In this document: one piece after another, positions 31,801 through 44,219 of the stretch | Layout: each line of letters opens with the position of its first letter | Numbering within the stretch: the first letter of the stretch is position 1 | From: Nemertoderma westbladi | Taxonomy: Eukaryota > Xenacoelomorpha > Nemertodermatida > Nemertodermatidae | Direction of reading: 5' to 3' | DNA: 64,000 nucleotides | NCBI GenBank assembly: GCA_032718475.1 | Contig: JAUCBJ010008122.1 | Location: 26,889-90,888 of the forward strand | Notes under the pieces: model-generated | The model's input: only the letters and a program-made list of their open reading frames with translations | What the model was told of the DNA's origin: nothing | The model's database searches: none | Position numbers and translations under genes: made by a program

Positions 31801-34800
31801 ACGGTTTTAAATATGCGATTTGGACTTACACGGTTTTAAATATCAGCGTTTTGGACTTACGTGGTTTTAAATCAGCGTTTTGGACTTACACGGTTTTAAA
31901 TCAGCGATTTGGACTTACACGGTTATAAATATCAGCGTTTTGGACTTACACGGTTTTAAATCAGGATTTTAGACTTACACGGTTTTAAATCAGCGATTTG
32001 GACTTACATGGTTTTAAATATCAGCGTTTTGGACTTACACGGTTTTAAATCAGCGTTTTGGACTTACACGGTTTTAAATCAGCGTTTTGGACTTACACGG
32101 TTTTAAATCAGCGTTTTGGACTTACACGGTTTTAAATCAGCGATTTGGACTTACACGGTTTTAAATATCAGCGTTTTGGACTTACGCGGTTTTAAATCAG
32201 CGTTTTGGACTTACACGGTTTTAAATCAGCGTTTTGGACTTACACGGTTTTAAATCAGGGTTTTGGACTTACACGGTTTTAAATCAGTGTTTTGGAGTTA
32301 CACGGTTTTAAATCAGCGTTTTGGACTTACATGGTTTTAAATCAGCGATTTGGACTTACACCGTTTTAAATATCAGCGTTTTGGACTTACGCGGTTTTAA
32401 ATCAGCGTTTTGGACTTACACGGTTTTAAATATCAGCGTTTTGGACTTACACGGTTTTAAATCAGCGTTTTGGACTTACACGGTTTTAAATCAGCGTTTT
32501 GGACTTACATGGTTTTAAATATCAGCGTTTTGGACTTACGCGGTTTTAAATCAGCGTTTTGGACTTACACGGTTTTAAATCAGCGTTTTTGACTTACACG
32601 GTTTTAAATCAGCGTTTTGGACTTACACGGTTTTAAATCAGCGTTTTGGACTTACACGGTTTTAAATCAGCGTTTTGGACTTACACAGTTTTAAATATCA
32701 GCATTTTGGACTTACACGGTTTCAAATATCAGCATTTTGGACTTACACGGTTTTAAATATCAGCGTTTTGGACTTAAACGGTTTTAAATCAGCGATTTGG
32801 ACTTACATGGTTTTAAATCAGCGATTTGGACTTACATGGTTTTAAATATCAGCGTTTTGGACTTACGCGGTTTTAAATCAGCGTTTTGGACTTACGCGGT
32901 TTTAAATCAGCGTTTTGGACTTACACGGTTTTAAATCAGCGTTTTGGACTTACGCGGTTTTAAATCAGCGTTTTAGACTTTCATGGTTTTAAATCAGCGA
33001 TTTGGACTTACACGGTTTTAAATATCAGCATTTTGGACTTACACGGTTTTAAATCAGCGATTTGGACTTACACGGTTTTAAATATCAGTGTTTTGGATTT
33101 ACGCGGTTTTAAATCAGCGTTTTGGACTTACACAGTTTTAAATCAGCGTTTTGGACTTACACGGTTTTAAATCAGCGTTTTGGACTTACACGGTTTTAAA
33201 TCAGCGATTTGGACTTACACGGTTTTAAATATCAGCGTTTTGGATTTACGCGGTTTTAAATCAGCGTTTTGGACTTACACGGTTTTAAATCAGCGTTTTG
33301 GACTTACACGGTTTTAAATCAGGGTTTTGGACTTACACGGTTTTAAATCAGCGTTTTGGACTTACACGGTTTTAAATCAGCGATTTGGACTTACACGGTT
33401 TTAAATATCAGCGTTTTGGACTTACGCGGTTTTAAATCAGCGTTTTGGACTTACACGGTTTTAAATCAGCGATTTGGACTTACACGGTTTTAAATCAGCG
33501 TTTTGGACTTACACGGTTTTAAATCAGCGTTTTGGACTTACACGGTTTTAAATCAGCGATTTGGACTTACACGGTTTTAAATATCAGCGTTTTGGACTTA
33601 CATGGTTTTAGATCAGCGTTTTGGACTTACACGGTTTTAAATCAGCGATTTGGACTTACACGGTTTTAAATATCAGCGTTTTGGACTTACGCGGTTTTAA
33701 ATCAGCGTTTTGGACTTACACGGTTTTAAATCAGCGTTTTGGACTTACACGGTTTTAAATCAGCGTTTTGGACTTACACGGTTTTAAATCAGCGTTTTGG
33801 ACTTACACGGTTTTAAATCAGCGTTTTGGACTTACGCGGTTTTAAATCAGCGTTTTGGACTTACATGGTTTTAAATCAGCGATTTGGACTTACACCGTTT
33901 TAAATATCAGCGTTTTGGACTTACGCGGTTTTAAATCAGCGTTTTGGACTTACACGGTTTTAAATATCAGCATTTTGGACTTACACGGCTTTAAATCAGC
34001 GTTTTGGACTTACACGGTTTTAAATATGCGATTTGGACTTACACGGTTTTAAATATCAGCGTTTTGGACTTACGTGGTTTTAAATCAGCGTTTTGGACTT
34101 ACACGGTTTTAAATCAGCGATTTGGACTTACACGGTTTTAAATATCAGCGTTTTGGACTTACACGGTTTTAAATCAGGATTTTAGACTTACACGGTTTTA
34201 AATCAGCGATTTGGACTTACATGGTTTTAAATATCAGCGTTTTGGACTTACACGGTTTTAAATCAGCGTTTTGGACTTACACGGTTTTAAATCAGCGTTT
34301 TGGACTTACACGGTTTTAAATCAGCGTTTTGGACTTACACGGTTTTAAATCAGCGATTTGGACTTACACGGTTTTAAATATCAGCGTTTTGGACTTACGC
34401 GGTTTTAAATCAGCGTTTTGGACTTACACGGTTTTAAATCAGCGTTTTGGACTTACACGGTTTTAAATCAGGGTTTTGGACTTACACGGTTTTAAATCAG
34501 TGTTTTGGAGTTACACGGTTTTAAATCAGCGATTTGGACTTACACGGTTTTAAATATCAGCATTTTGGACTTACGCGGTTTTAAATCAGCGTTTTGGACT
34601 TACACGGTTTTAAATATCAGCATTTTGGACTTACACGGTTTTAAATCAGCGATTAGGACTTACACGGTTTTAAATCAGCGATATGGACTTACATGGTTTT
34701 AAATATCAGCGTTTTGGACTTACGCGGTTTTAAATCAGCGTTTTGGACTTACACGGTTTTAAATCAGCGATTTGGACTTACACGGTTTTAAATATCAGCG

Positions 34801-37800
34801 TTTTGGACTTACGCGGTTTTAAATCAGCGTTTTGGACTTACACGGTTTTAAATCAGCGTTTTGGACTTACACGGTTTTAAATCAGGGTTTTGGACAATAT
34901 CAGCATTTTGGACTTACACGGTTTTAAATCAGCGATTTGGACTTACACGGTTTTAAATCAGCGATATGGACTTACACGGTTTTAAATATCAGCGTTTTGG
35001 ACTTACGCGGTTTTAAATCAGCGTTTTGGACTTACGCGGTTTTAAATCAGCGTTTTGGACTTACACGGTTTTAAATCAGCGATTTGGACTTACACGGTTT
35101 TAAATCAGCGTTTTGGACTTACACGGTTTTAAATCAGCGTTTTGGACTTACACGGTTTTAAATCAGCGATTTGGACTTACACGGTTTTAAATATCAGCGT
35201 TTTGGACTTACATGGTTTTAGATCAGCGTTTTGGACTTACACGGTTTTAAATCAGCGATTTGGACTTACACGGTTTTAAATATCAGCGTTTTGGACTTAC
35301 GCGGTTTTAAATCAGCGTTTTGGACTTACACGGTTTTAAATCAGCGTTTTGGACTTACACGGTTTTAAATCAGCGTTTTGGACTTACACGGTTTTAAATC
35401 AGCGTTTTGGACTTACACGGTTTTAAATCAGCGTTTTGGACTTACGCGGTTTTAAATCAGCGTTTTGGACTTACATGGTTTTAAATCAGCGATTTGGACT
35501 TACACCGTTTTAAATATCAGCGTTTTGGACTTACGCGGTTTTAAATCAGCGTTTTGGACTTACACGGTTTTAAATATCAGCATTTTGGACTTACACGGCT
35601 TTAATTCAGCGTTTTGGACTTACACGGTTTTAAATATGCGATTTGGACTTACACGGTTTTAAATATCAGCGTTTTGGACTTACGTGGTTTTAAATCAGCG
35701 TTTTGGACTTACACGGTTTTAAATCAGCGATTTGGACTTACACGGTTTTAAATATCAGCGTTTTGGACTTACACGGTTTTAAATCAGGATTTTAGACTTA
35801 CACGGTTTTAAATCAGCGATTTGGACTTACATGGTTTTAAATATCAGCGTTTTGGACTTACACGGTTTTAAATCAGCGTTTTGGACTTACACGGTTTTAA
35901 ATCAGCGTTTTGGACTTACACGGTTTTAAATCAGCGTTTTGGACTTACACGGTTTTAAATCAGCGATTTGGACTTACACGGTTTTAAATATCAGCGTTTT
36001 GGACTTACGCGGTTTTAAATCAGCGTTTTGGACTTACACGGTTTTAAATCAGCGTTTTGGACTTACACGGTTTTAAATCAGGGTTTTGGACTTACACGGT
36101 TTTAAATCAGTGTTTTGGAGTTACACGGTTTTAAATCAGCGATTTGGACTTACACGGTTTTAAATATCAGCATTTTGGACTTACGCGGTTTTAAATCAGC
36201 GTTTTGGACTTACACGGTTTTAAATATCAGCATTTTGGACTTACACGGTTTTAAATCAGCGATTAGGACTTACACGGTTTTAAATCAGCGATATGGACTT
36301 ACATGGTTTTAAATATCAGCGTTTTGGACTTACGCGGTTTTAAATCAGCGTTTTGGACTTACACGGTTTTAAATCAGCGATTTGGACTTACACGGTTTTA
36401 AATATCAGCGTTTTGGACTTACGCGGTTTTAAATCAGCGTTTTGGACTTACACGGTTTTAAATCAGCGTTTTGGACTTACACGGTTTTAAATCAGGGTTT
36501 TGGACAATATCAGCATTTTGGACTTACACGGTTTTAAATCAGCGATTTGGACTTACACGGTTTTAAATCAGCGATATGGACTTACACGGTTTTAAATATC
36601 AGCGTTTTGGACTTACGCGGTTTTAAATCAGCGTTTTGGACTTACACGGTTTTAAATCAGCGATTTGGACTTACACGGTTTTAAATATCAGCGTTTTGGA
36701 CTTACGCGGTTTTAAATCAGCGTTTTGGACTTACACGGTTTTAAATCAGCGTTTTGGACTTACACGGTTTTAAATTAGGGTTTTGGACTTACACGGTTTT
36801 AAATCAGTGTTTTGGACTTACACGGTTTTAAATCAGCGATTTGGACTTACACGGTTTTAAATATCAGCGTTTTGGACTTACGCGGTTTTAAATCAGCGTT
36901 TTGGACTTACACGGTTTTAAATCAGCGCTTTGGACTTACACGGTTTTAAATATCAGCGTTTTGGACTTACGCGGTTTTAAATCAGCGTTTTGGACTTACA
37001 CAGTTTTAAATCAGCGTTTTGGACTTACACGGTTTTAAATCAGCGTTTTGGACTTACACGGTTTTAAATCAGCGTTTTGGACTTACATGGTTTTAAATCA
37101 GCGATTTGAACTTACACGGTTTTAAATATCAGCGTTTTGGACTTACACGGTTTTAAATCAGCGTTTTGGACTTACACGGTTTTAAATCAGCGTTTTGGAC
37201 TTACACGGTTTTAAATCAGCGTTTTGGACTTACACGGTTTTAAATCAGCGATTTGGACTTACACGGTTTTAAATATCAGCGTTTTGGACTTACGCGGTTT
37301 TAAATCAGCGTTTTGGACTTACACGGTTTTAAATCAGCGTTTTGGACTTACACGGTTTTAAATCAGGGTTTTGGACTTACACGGTTTTAAATCAGTGTTT
37401 TGGAGTTACACGGTTTTAAATCAGCGATTTGGACTTACACGGTTTTAAATATCAGCATTTTGGACTTACGCGGTTTTAAATCAGCGTTTTGGACTTACAC
37501 GGTTTTAAATATCAGCATTTTGGACTTACACGGTTTTAAATCAGCGATTAGGACTTACACGGTTTTAAATCAGCGATATGGACTTACATGGTTTTAAATA
37601 TCAGCGTTTTGGACTTACGCGGTTTTAAATCAGCGTTTTGGACTTACACGGTTTTAAATCAGCGATTTGGACTTACACGGTTTTAAATATCAGCGTTTTG
37701 GACTTACGCGGTTTTAAATCAGCGTTTTGGACTTACACGGTTTTAAATCAGCGTTTTGGACTTACACGGTTTTAAATCAGGGTTTTGGACAATATCAGCA

Positions 37801-40800
37801 TTTTGGACTTACACGGTTTTAAATCAGCGATTTGGACTTACACGGTTTTAAATCAGCGATATGGACTTACACGGTTTTAAATATCAGCGTTTTGGACTTA
37901 CGCGGTTTTAAATCAGCGTTTTGGACTTACACGGTTTTAAATCAGCGATTTGGACTTACACGGTTTTAAATATCAGCGTTTTGGACTTACGCGGTTTTAA
38001 ATCAGCGTTTTGGACTTACACGGTTTTAAATCAGCGTTTTGGACTTACACGGTTTTAAATTAGGGTTTTGGACTTACACGGTTTTAAATCAGTGTTTTGG
38101 ACTTACACGGTTTTAAATCAGCGATTTGGACTTACACGGTTTTAAATATCAGCGTTTTGGACTTACGCGGTTTTAAATCAGCGTTTTGGACTTACACGGT
38201 TTTAAATCAGCGCTTTGGACTTACACGGTTTTAAATATCAGCGTTTTGGACTTACGCGGTTTTAAATCAGCGTTTTGGACTTACACAGTTTTAAATCAGC
38301 GTTTTGGACTTACACGGTTTTAAATCAGCGTTTTGGACTTACACGGTTTTAAATCAGCGTTTTGGACTTACATGGTTTTAAATCAGCGATTTGAACTTAC
38401 ACGGTTTTAAATATCAGCGTTTTGGACTTACGCAGTTTTAAATCAGCGTTTTGGACTTACACGGTTTTAAATATCAGCATTTTGGACTTACACGGTTTTT
38501 AAATCAGCGTTTTGGACTTACACGGTTTTAAATCAGCGATTTGGACTTACACGGTTTTAAATATCAGCGTTTTGGACTTACGCGGTTTTAAATCAGCGTT
38601 TTGGACTTACACGGTTTTAAATCAGCGATTTGGACTTACACGGTTTTAAATATCAGCGTTTTGGACTTACACGGTTTTAAATCAGCGTTTTAGACTTACA
38701 CGGTTTTAAATCAGCGATTTGGACTTACACGGTTTTAAATATCAGCGTTTTGGACTTACGCGGTTTTAAATCAGCGTTTTGGACTTACACGGTTTTAAAT
38801 CAGCGTTTTGGACTTACACGGTTTTAAATCAGCGTTTTGGACTTACACGGTTTTAAATCAGCGATTTGGACTTACACGGTTTTAAATATCAGCGTTTTGG
38901 ACTTACGCGGTTTTAAATCAGCGTTTTGGACTTACACGGTTTTAAATCAGCGTTTTGGACTTACACGGTTTTAAATCAGGGTTTTGGACTTACACGGTTT
39001 TAAATCAGTGTTTTGGACTTACACGGTTTTAAATCAGCGATTTGGACTTACACGGTTTTAAATATCAGCGTTTTGGACTTACGCGGTTTTAAATCAGCGT
39101 TTTGGACTTACACGGTTTTAAATCAGCGATTTGGACTTACACGGTTTTAAATATCAGCGTTTTGGACTTACACGGTTTTAAATCAGCGTTTTGGACTTAC
39201 ACGGTTTTAAATCAGCGATTTGGACTTACACGGTTTTAAATCAGCGATTTGGACTTACACGGTTTTAAATATCAGCGTTTTGGACTTACACGGTTTTAAA
39301 TCAGCGTTTTGGACTTACACGGTTTTAAATCAGCGATTTGGACTTACACGGTTTTAAATCAGCGTTTTGGACTTACACGGTTTTAAATCAGGGTTTTGGA
39401 CTTACACGATCTTAAATATCAGCGTTTTGGACTTACACGGTTTTAAATCAGCGTTTTGGACTTACACGGTTTTAAATCAGCGATTTGGACTTACACGGTT
39501 TCAAATCAGCGTTTTGGACTTACACGGTTTTAAATCAGCGTTTTGGACTTACAGTGTTTTAAATATCAGCGTTTTGGACTTACGCGGTTTTAAATCAGCG
39601 TTTTGGACTTACACGGTTTTAAATCAGCGCTTTGGACTTACACGGTTTTAAATATCAGCGTTTTGGACTTACGCGGTTTTAAATCAGCGTTTTGGACTTA
39701 CACAGTTTTAAATCAGCGTTTTGGACTTACACGGTTTTAAATCAGCGTTTTGGACTTACACGGTTTTAAATCAGCGTTTTGGACTTACATGGTTTTAAAT
39801 CAGCGATTTGAACTTACACGGTTTTAAATATCAGCGTTTTGGACTTACACGGTTTTAAATCAGCGTTTTGGACTTACACGGTTTTAAATCAGCGTTTTGG
39901 ACTTACACGGTTTTAAATCAGCGTTTTGGACTTACACGGTTTTAAATCAGCGATTTGGACTTACACGGTTTTAAATATCAGCGTTTTGGACTTACGCGGT
40001 TTTAAATCAGCGTTTTGGACTTACACGGTTTTAAATCAGCGTTTTGGACTTACACGGTTTTAAATCAGGGTTTTGGACTTACACGGTTTTAAATCAGTGT
40101 TTTGGAGTTACACGGTTTTAAATCAGCGATTTGGACTTACACGGTTTTAAATATCAGCATTTTGGACTTACGCGGTTTTAAATCAGCGTTTTGGACTTAC
40201 ACGGTTTTAAATATCAGCATTTTGGACTTACACGGTTTTAAATCAGCGATTAGGACTTACACGGTTTTAAATCAGCGATATGGACTTACATGGTTTTAAA
40301 TATCAGCGTTTTGGACTTACGCGGTTTTAAATCAGCGTTTTGGACTTACACGGTTTTAAATCAGCGATTTGGACTTACACGGTTTTAAATATCAGCGTTT
40401 TGGACTTACGCGGTTTTAAATCAGCGTTTTGGACTTACACGGTTTTAAATCAGCGTTTTGGACTTACACGGTTTTAAATCAGGGTTTTGGACAATATCAG
40501 CATTTTGGACTTACACGGTTTTAAATCAGCGATTTGGACTTACACGGTTTTAAATCAGCGATATGGACTTACACGGTTTTAAATATCAGCGTTTTGGACT
40601 TACGCGGTTTTAAATCAGCGTTTTGGACTTACACGGTTTTAAATCAGCGATTTGGACTTACACGGTTTTAAATATCAGCGTTTTGGACTTACGCGGTTTT
40701 AAATCAGCGTTTTGGACTTACACGGTTTTAAATCAGCGTTTTGGACTTACACGGTTTTAAATTAGGGTTTTGGACTTACACGGTTTTAAATCAGTGTTTT

Positions 40801-42597
40801 GGACTTACACGGTTTTAAATCAGCGATTTGGACTTACACGGTTTTAAATATCAGCGTTTTGGACTTACGCGGTTTTAAATCAGCGTTTTGGACTTACACG
40901 GTTTTAAATCAGCGCTTTGGACTTACACGGTTTTAAATATCAGCGTTTTGGACTTACGCGGTTTTAAATCAGCGTTTTGGACTTACACAGTTTTAAATCA
41001 GCGTTTTGGACTTACACGGTTTTAAATCAGCGTTTTGGACTTACACGGTTTTAAATCAGCGTTTTGGACTTACATGGTTTTAAATCAGCGATTTGAACTT
41101 ACACGGTTTTAAATATCAGCGTTTTGGACTTACGCAGTTTTAAATCAGCGTTTTGGACTTACACGGTTTTAAATATCAGCATTTTGGACTTACACGGTTT
41201 TTAAATCAGCGTTTTGGACTTACACGGTTTTAAATCAGCGATTTGGACTTACACGGTTTTAAATATCAGCGTTTTGGACTTACGCGGTTTTAAATCAGCG
41301 TTTTGGACTTACACGGTTTTAAATCAGCGATTTGGACTTACACGGTTTTAAATATCAGCGTTTTGGACTTACACGGTTTTAAATCAGCGTTTTAGACTTA
41401 CACGGTTTTAAATCAGCGATTTGGACTTACACGGTTTTAAATATCAGCGTTTTGGACTTACGCGGTTTTAAATCAGCGTTTTGGACTTACACGGTTTTAA
41501 ATCAGCGTTTTGGACTTACACGGTTTTAAATCAGCGTTTTGGACTTACACGGTTTTAAATCAGCGATTTGGACTTACACGGTTTTAAATATCAGCGTTTT
41601 GGACTTACGCGGTTTTAAATCAGCGTTTTGGACTTACACGGTTTTAAATCAGCGTTTTGGACTTACACGGTTTTAAATCAGGGTTTTGGACTTACACGGT
41701 TTTAAATCAGTGTTTTGGACTTACACGGTTTTAAATCAGCGATTTGGACTTACACGGTTTTAAATATCAGCGTTTTGGACTTACGCGGTTTTAAATCAGC
41801 GTTTTGGACTTACACGGTTTTAAATCAGCGATTTGGACTTACACGGTTTTAAATATCAGCGTTTTGGACTTACACGGTTTTAAATCAGCGTTTTGGACTT
41901 ACACGGTTTTAAATCAGCGATTTGGACTTACACGGTTTTAAATCAGCGATTTGGACTTACACGGTTTTAAATATCAGCGTTTTGGACTTACACGGTTTTA
42001 AATCAGCGTTTTGGACTTACACGGTTTTAAATCAGCGATTTGGACTTACACGGTTTTAAATCAGCGTTTTGGACTTACACGGTTTTAAATCAGGGTTTTG
42101 GACTTACACGATCTTAAATATCAGCGTTTTGGACTTACACGGTTTTAAATCAGCGTTTTGGACTTACACGGTTTTAAATCAGCGATTTGGACTTACACGG
42201 TTTCAAATCAGCGTTTTGGACTTACACGGTTTTAAATCAGCGTTTTGGACTTACAGTGTTTTAAATATCAGCGTTTTGGACTTACATGGTTTTAAATCAG
42301 CGTTTTGGACTTACACGGTTTTAAATCAGCGTTTTGGACTTACACGGTTTTAAATCAGGGTTTTGGACTTACACGATTTTAAATATCAGCGTTTTGGACT
42401 TACACGGTTTTAAATCAGCGTTTTGGACTTACACGGTTTTAAATCAGCGTTTTGGACTTACACGGTTTTAAATATCAGCGTTTTGGACTTACATGGTTTT
42501 AAATCAGCGTTTTGGACTTACACGGTTTTAAATCAGGGTTTTGGACTTACACGATTTTAAATATCAGCGTTTTGGACTTACACGGTTTTAAATATCA
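25866..42597. repeat. 16.7 kb satellite array, 29/31-bp unit
   Basis: Head-to-tail copies of a 29-bp unit with core GGACTTACACGGTTTTAAAT followed by CAGCGTTTT. A common 31-bp variant has an extra AT (AAATATCAG). Array length over unit length gives roughly 570 copies. Recurring variants (CAGCGATTTGG, CAGGGTTTTGG, TACGCGG, TACATGG, CAGCGCTTTGG) allow larger duplications to be traced: offsets of 961 bp (25981 to 26942), 2213 bp (30368 to 32581), 1610 bp (33855 to 35465), 1285 bp (36115 to 37400) and 2702 bp (37400 to 40102; 39367 to 42069). The array is uninterrupted by other sequence. Because 29 is not a multiple of three, open frames of 65-94 codons recur in it as artefacts. Confidence 0.97.
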
Positions 42598-42665
42598 TCT
42601 TATTTGCTATTCGAGTATTCGTTAATCAAATACTTTGTTTTGTTGGCTGATTTGTCAACTTCATG

Positions 42666-42698
42666 TTTTTGGACTTACACGGTTTTAGAACTGAGGTA
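42666..42698 (+). repeat. Right inverted arm flanking the satellite
   Basis: Reads TTTTTGGACTTACACGG then TTTTAGAACTGAGGTA. The first 22 or so bases match the satellite unit; the remainder (GAACTGAGGTA) is shared only with the inverted left arm at 25675. It is separated from the array end by about 70 bp of unrelated sequence. Confidence 0.88.
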
Positions 42699-43517
42699 AC
42701 GCAACGGATCTACAAAAACTCAACACCGCCAACAACTTGGGTAACGCTAGACTTTGCTCATTTGGAAATAAAGTAAGGAAAGGATGATATAGTAATATTT
42801 ATTTTCAAGTCGGCGTGAAATCAATGATGACGGGCTATGTGGTGAAATAAAGTGACAGTATCCTTTCAGTATTATTGTACCGTATTCTACAGTAAGTCAT
42901 TCATCAAATACAGTAAGTCATTGAACAGTGAGGCAACAGAACAGTAAGCCATTCATCACAGATTCAGAGAGCACAAGCTACAGTACATAGAGGTCGTAAC
43001 CGGTACCATACCGCGTACGGTACCGGTGCAGTTCATTATGTCGCTACCTACGAATGAATAAGCTGCCTTCAGCCTTAGGCTTATCACTTTCAGGATCTCG
43101 TTTAATATTTCACTCACTCGCTTACGCTCGATCGTTGAAATATTCCCACACGAGCCGGAGTGAAATACAGTGCTACGTGTACTTTATATAAAGCGATTAT
43201 GTACAGAGTTAATAAATAAGTATTGGTTAAAATCATATTATATTGAATATTTCTAATTTTTTTATGCAGCATTTTTTTAATTTTGATTTTATCACAGGAC
43301 AATACAAGAAATACAGTGCTACTTTTATATAAATGGAATATTATACAGTAGTTAAAAAAGTATTTGTTAAAATTATACAGTATGATATTGAATATTTCTA
43401 ATTTTATGCGGCATTTTTTTAATTTTGGTTGTTTCCCAGAAAACTAAGTTTATTATATGCTATTGTTACCATTTAATTATATTGTATTTAGGATAAAATT
43501 AAAGCCAGTGAGATATA
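42699..43517. other. Intergenic; local tandem duplication, no gene
   Basis: Contains a diverged tandem duplication with 146-bp offset (GAAATACAGTGCTAC at 43162 and 43308) and a small palindrome, AATATTTCA...TGAAATATT, at about 43104-43142. No coding region recognised. Confidence 0.6.
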
Positions 43518-43717
43518 CAGTACAGGCCACCAGAAAACGCAGATTTGTACAATTGTGAACACATTTTATCAAATGTGTACCAGTGTAATGTAATGTTGTT
43601 GAACGGGACAATTGAACATAATTGAACATAATTGAATTGGCAACAACTAAAATTTTTTCGCCAAAGTCACATGTGATCACATTGGATGAAATCTGCTTTT
43701 TCTGGTGGCCTGTACTG
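43518..43717. mobile_element. 200-bp MITE, probably Tc1/mariner type
   Basis: Terminal inverted repeats of about 20 bp or more, CAGTACAGGCCACCAGAAAA on the left and its reverse complement ending at 43717, extending imperfectly into GCAGATT. Flanked by TA on both sides (43516-43517 and 43718-43719). No coding capacity. The TA duplication and short size suggest a mariner-type MITE. Confidence 0.82.
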
Positions 43718-43719
43718 TA

Positions 43720-44219
43720 TTATATTTCATGAGCCACTATTGTCGCGACTGAAGCTTATATAGAACGTTTGTGAATTGCGTAACGTTATATTATCTTACA
43801 TTAATTCATTTGATAATATTATAGTGATTTAGGCGTCATATATTTATGTTAATATTTTTGATTATTTAGTTGAATTATTTCCATAAAGTATCTTCCATTG
43901 ATTTATTATATTTATTTATTTTGAAGTTAAATGTATTTTATAGAATGTGTATTTATTAGGGAATATTTGATTTAATGTTTGGTGAGTTTCTAGTGGTATT
44001 TAGCAGTAGGCCCTAATATTATTGCTTGGTGTACGCTTGCTTGCCTTCGTAATTATTGCGTTAGTTGAGTAGAGATTATTTGGGGTTGTAGGTGTAGCCT
44101 CTGTTGGTTGTATAGGAGTAATCCGGGGGCCAATGTTTTCCTTCTGAGAGAGGGGTGGGTATATTGGATTGCCTTTGTGGTGTGATTAGTGTTTGCTTGC
44201 ATTCGGTTGTATTATACTC
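43720..44219. other. Intergenic, no gene recognised
   Basis: AT-rich sequence without recognisable features. Confidence 0.5.

Noticed and set aside
28381-42353. Repeated 65-94 codon open frames in the satellite (MDLHGFKSAFWTYTVLNIS type)
   Set aside because: They are translations of the 29/31-bp satellite. The frame rotates every unit, frames end wherever variants introduce stops, and no start context or domain exists.
25866-42597. CRISPR-like array
   Set aside because: Units are directly contiguous with no unique spacers, and the genome is animal.
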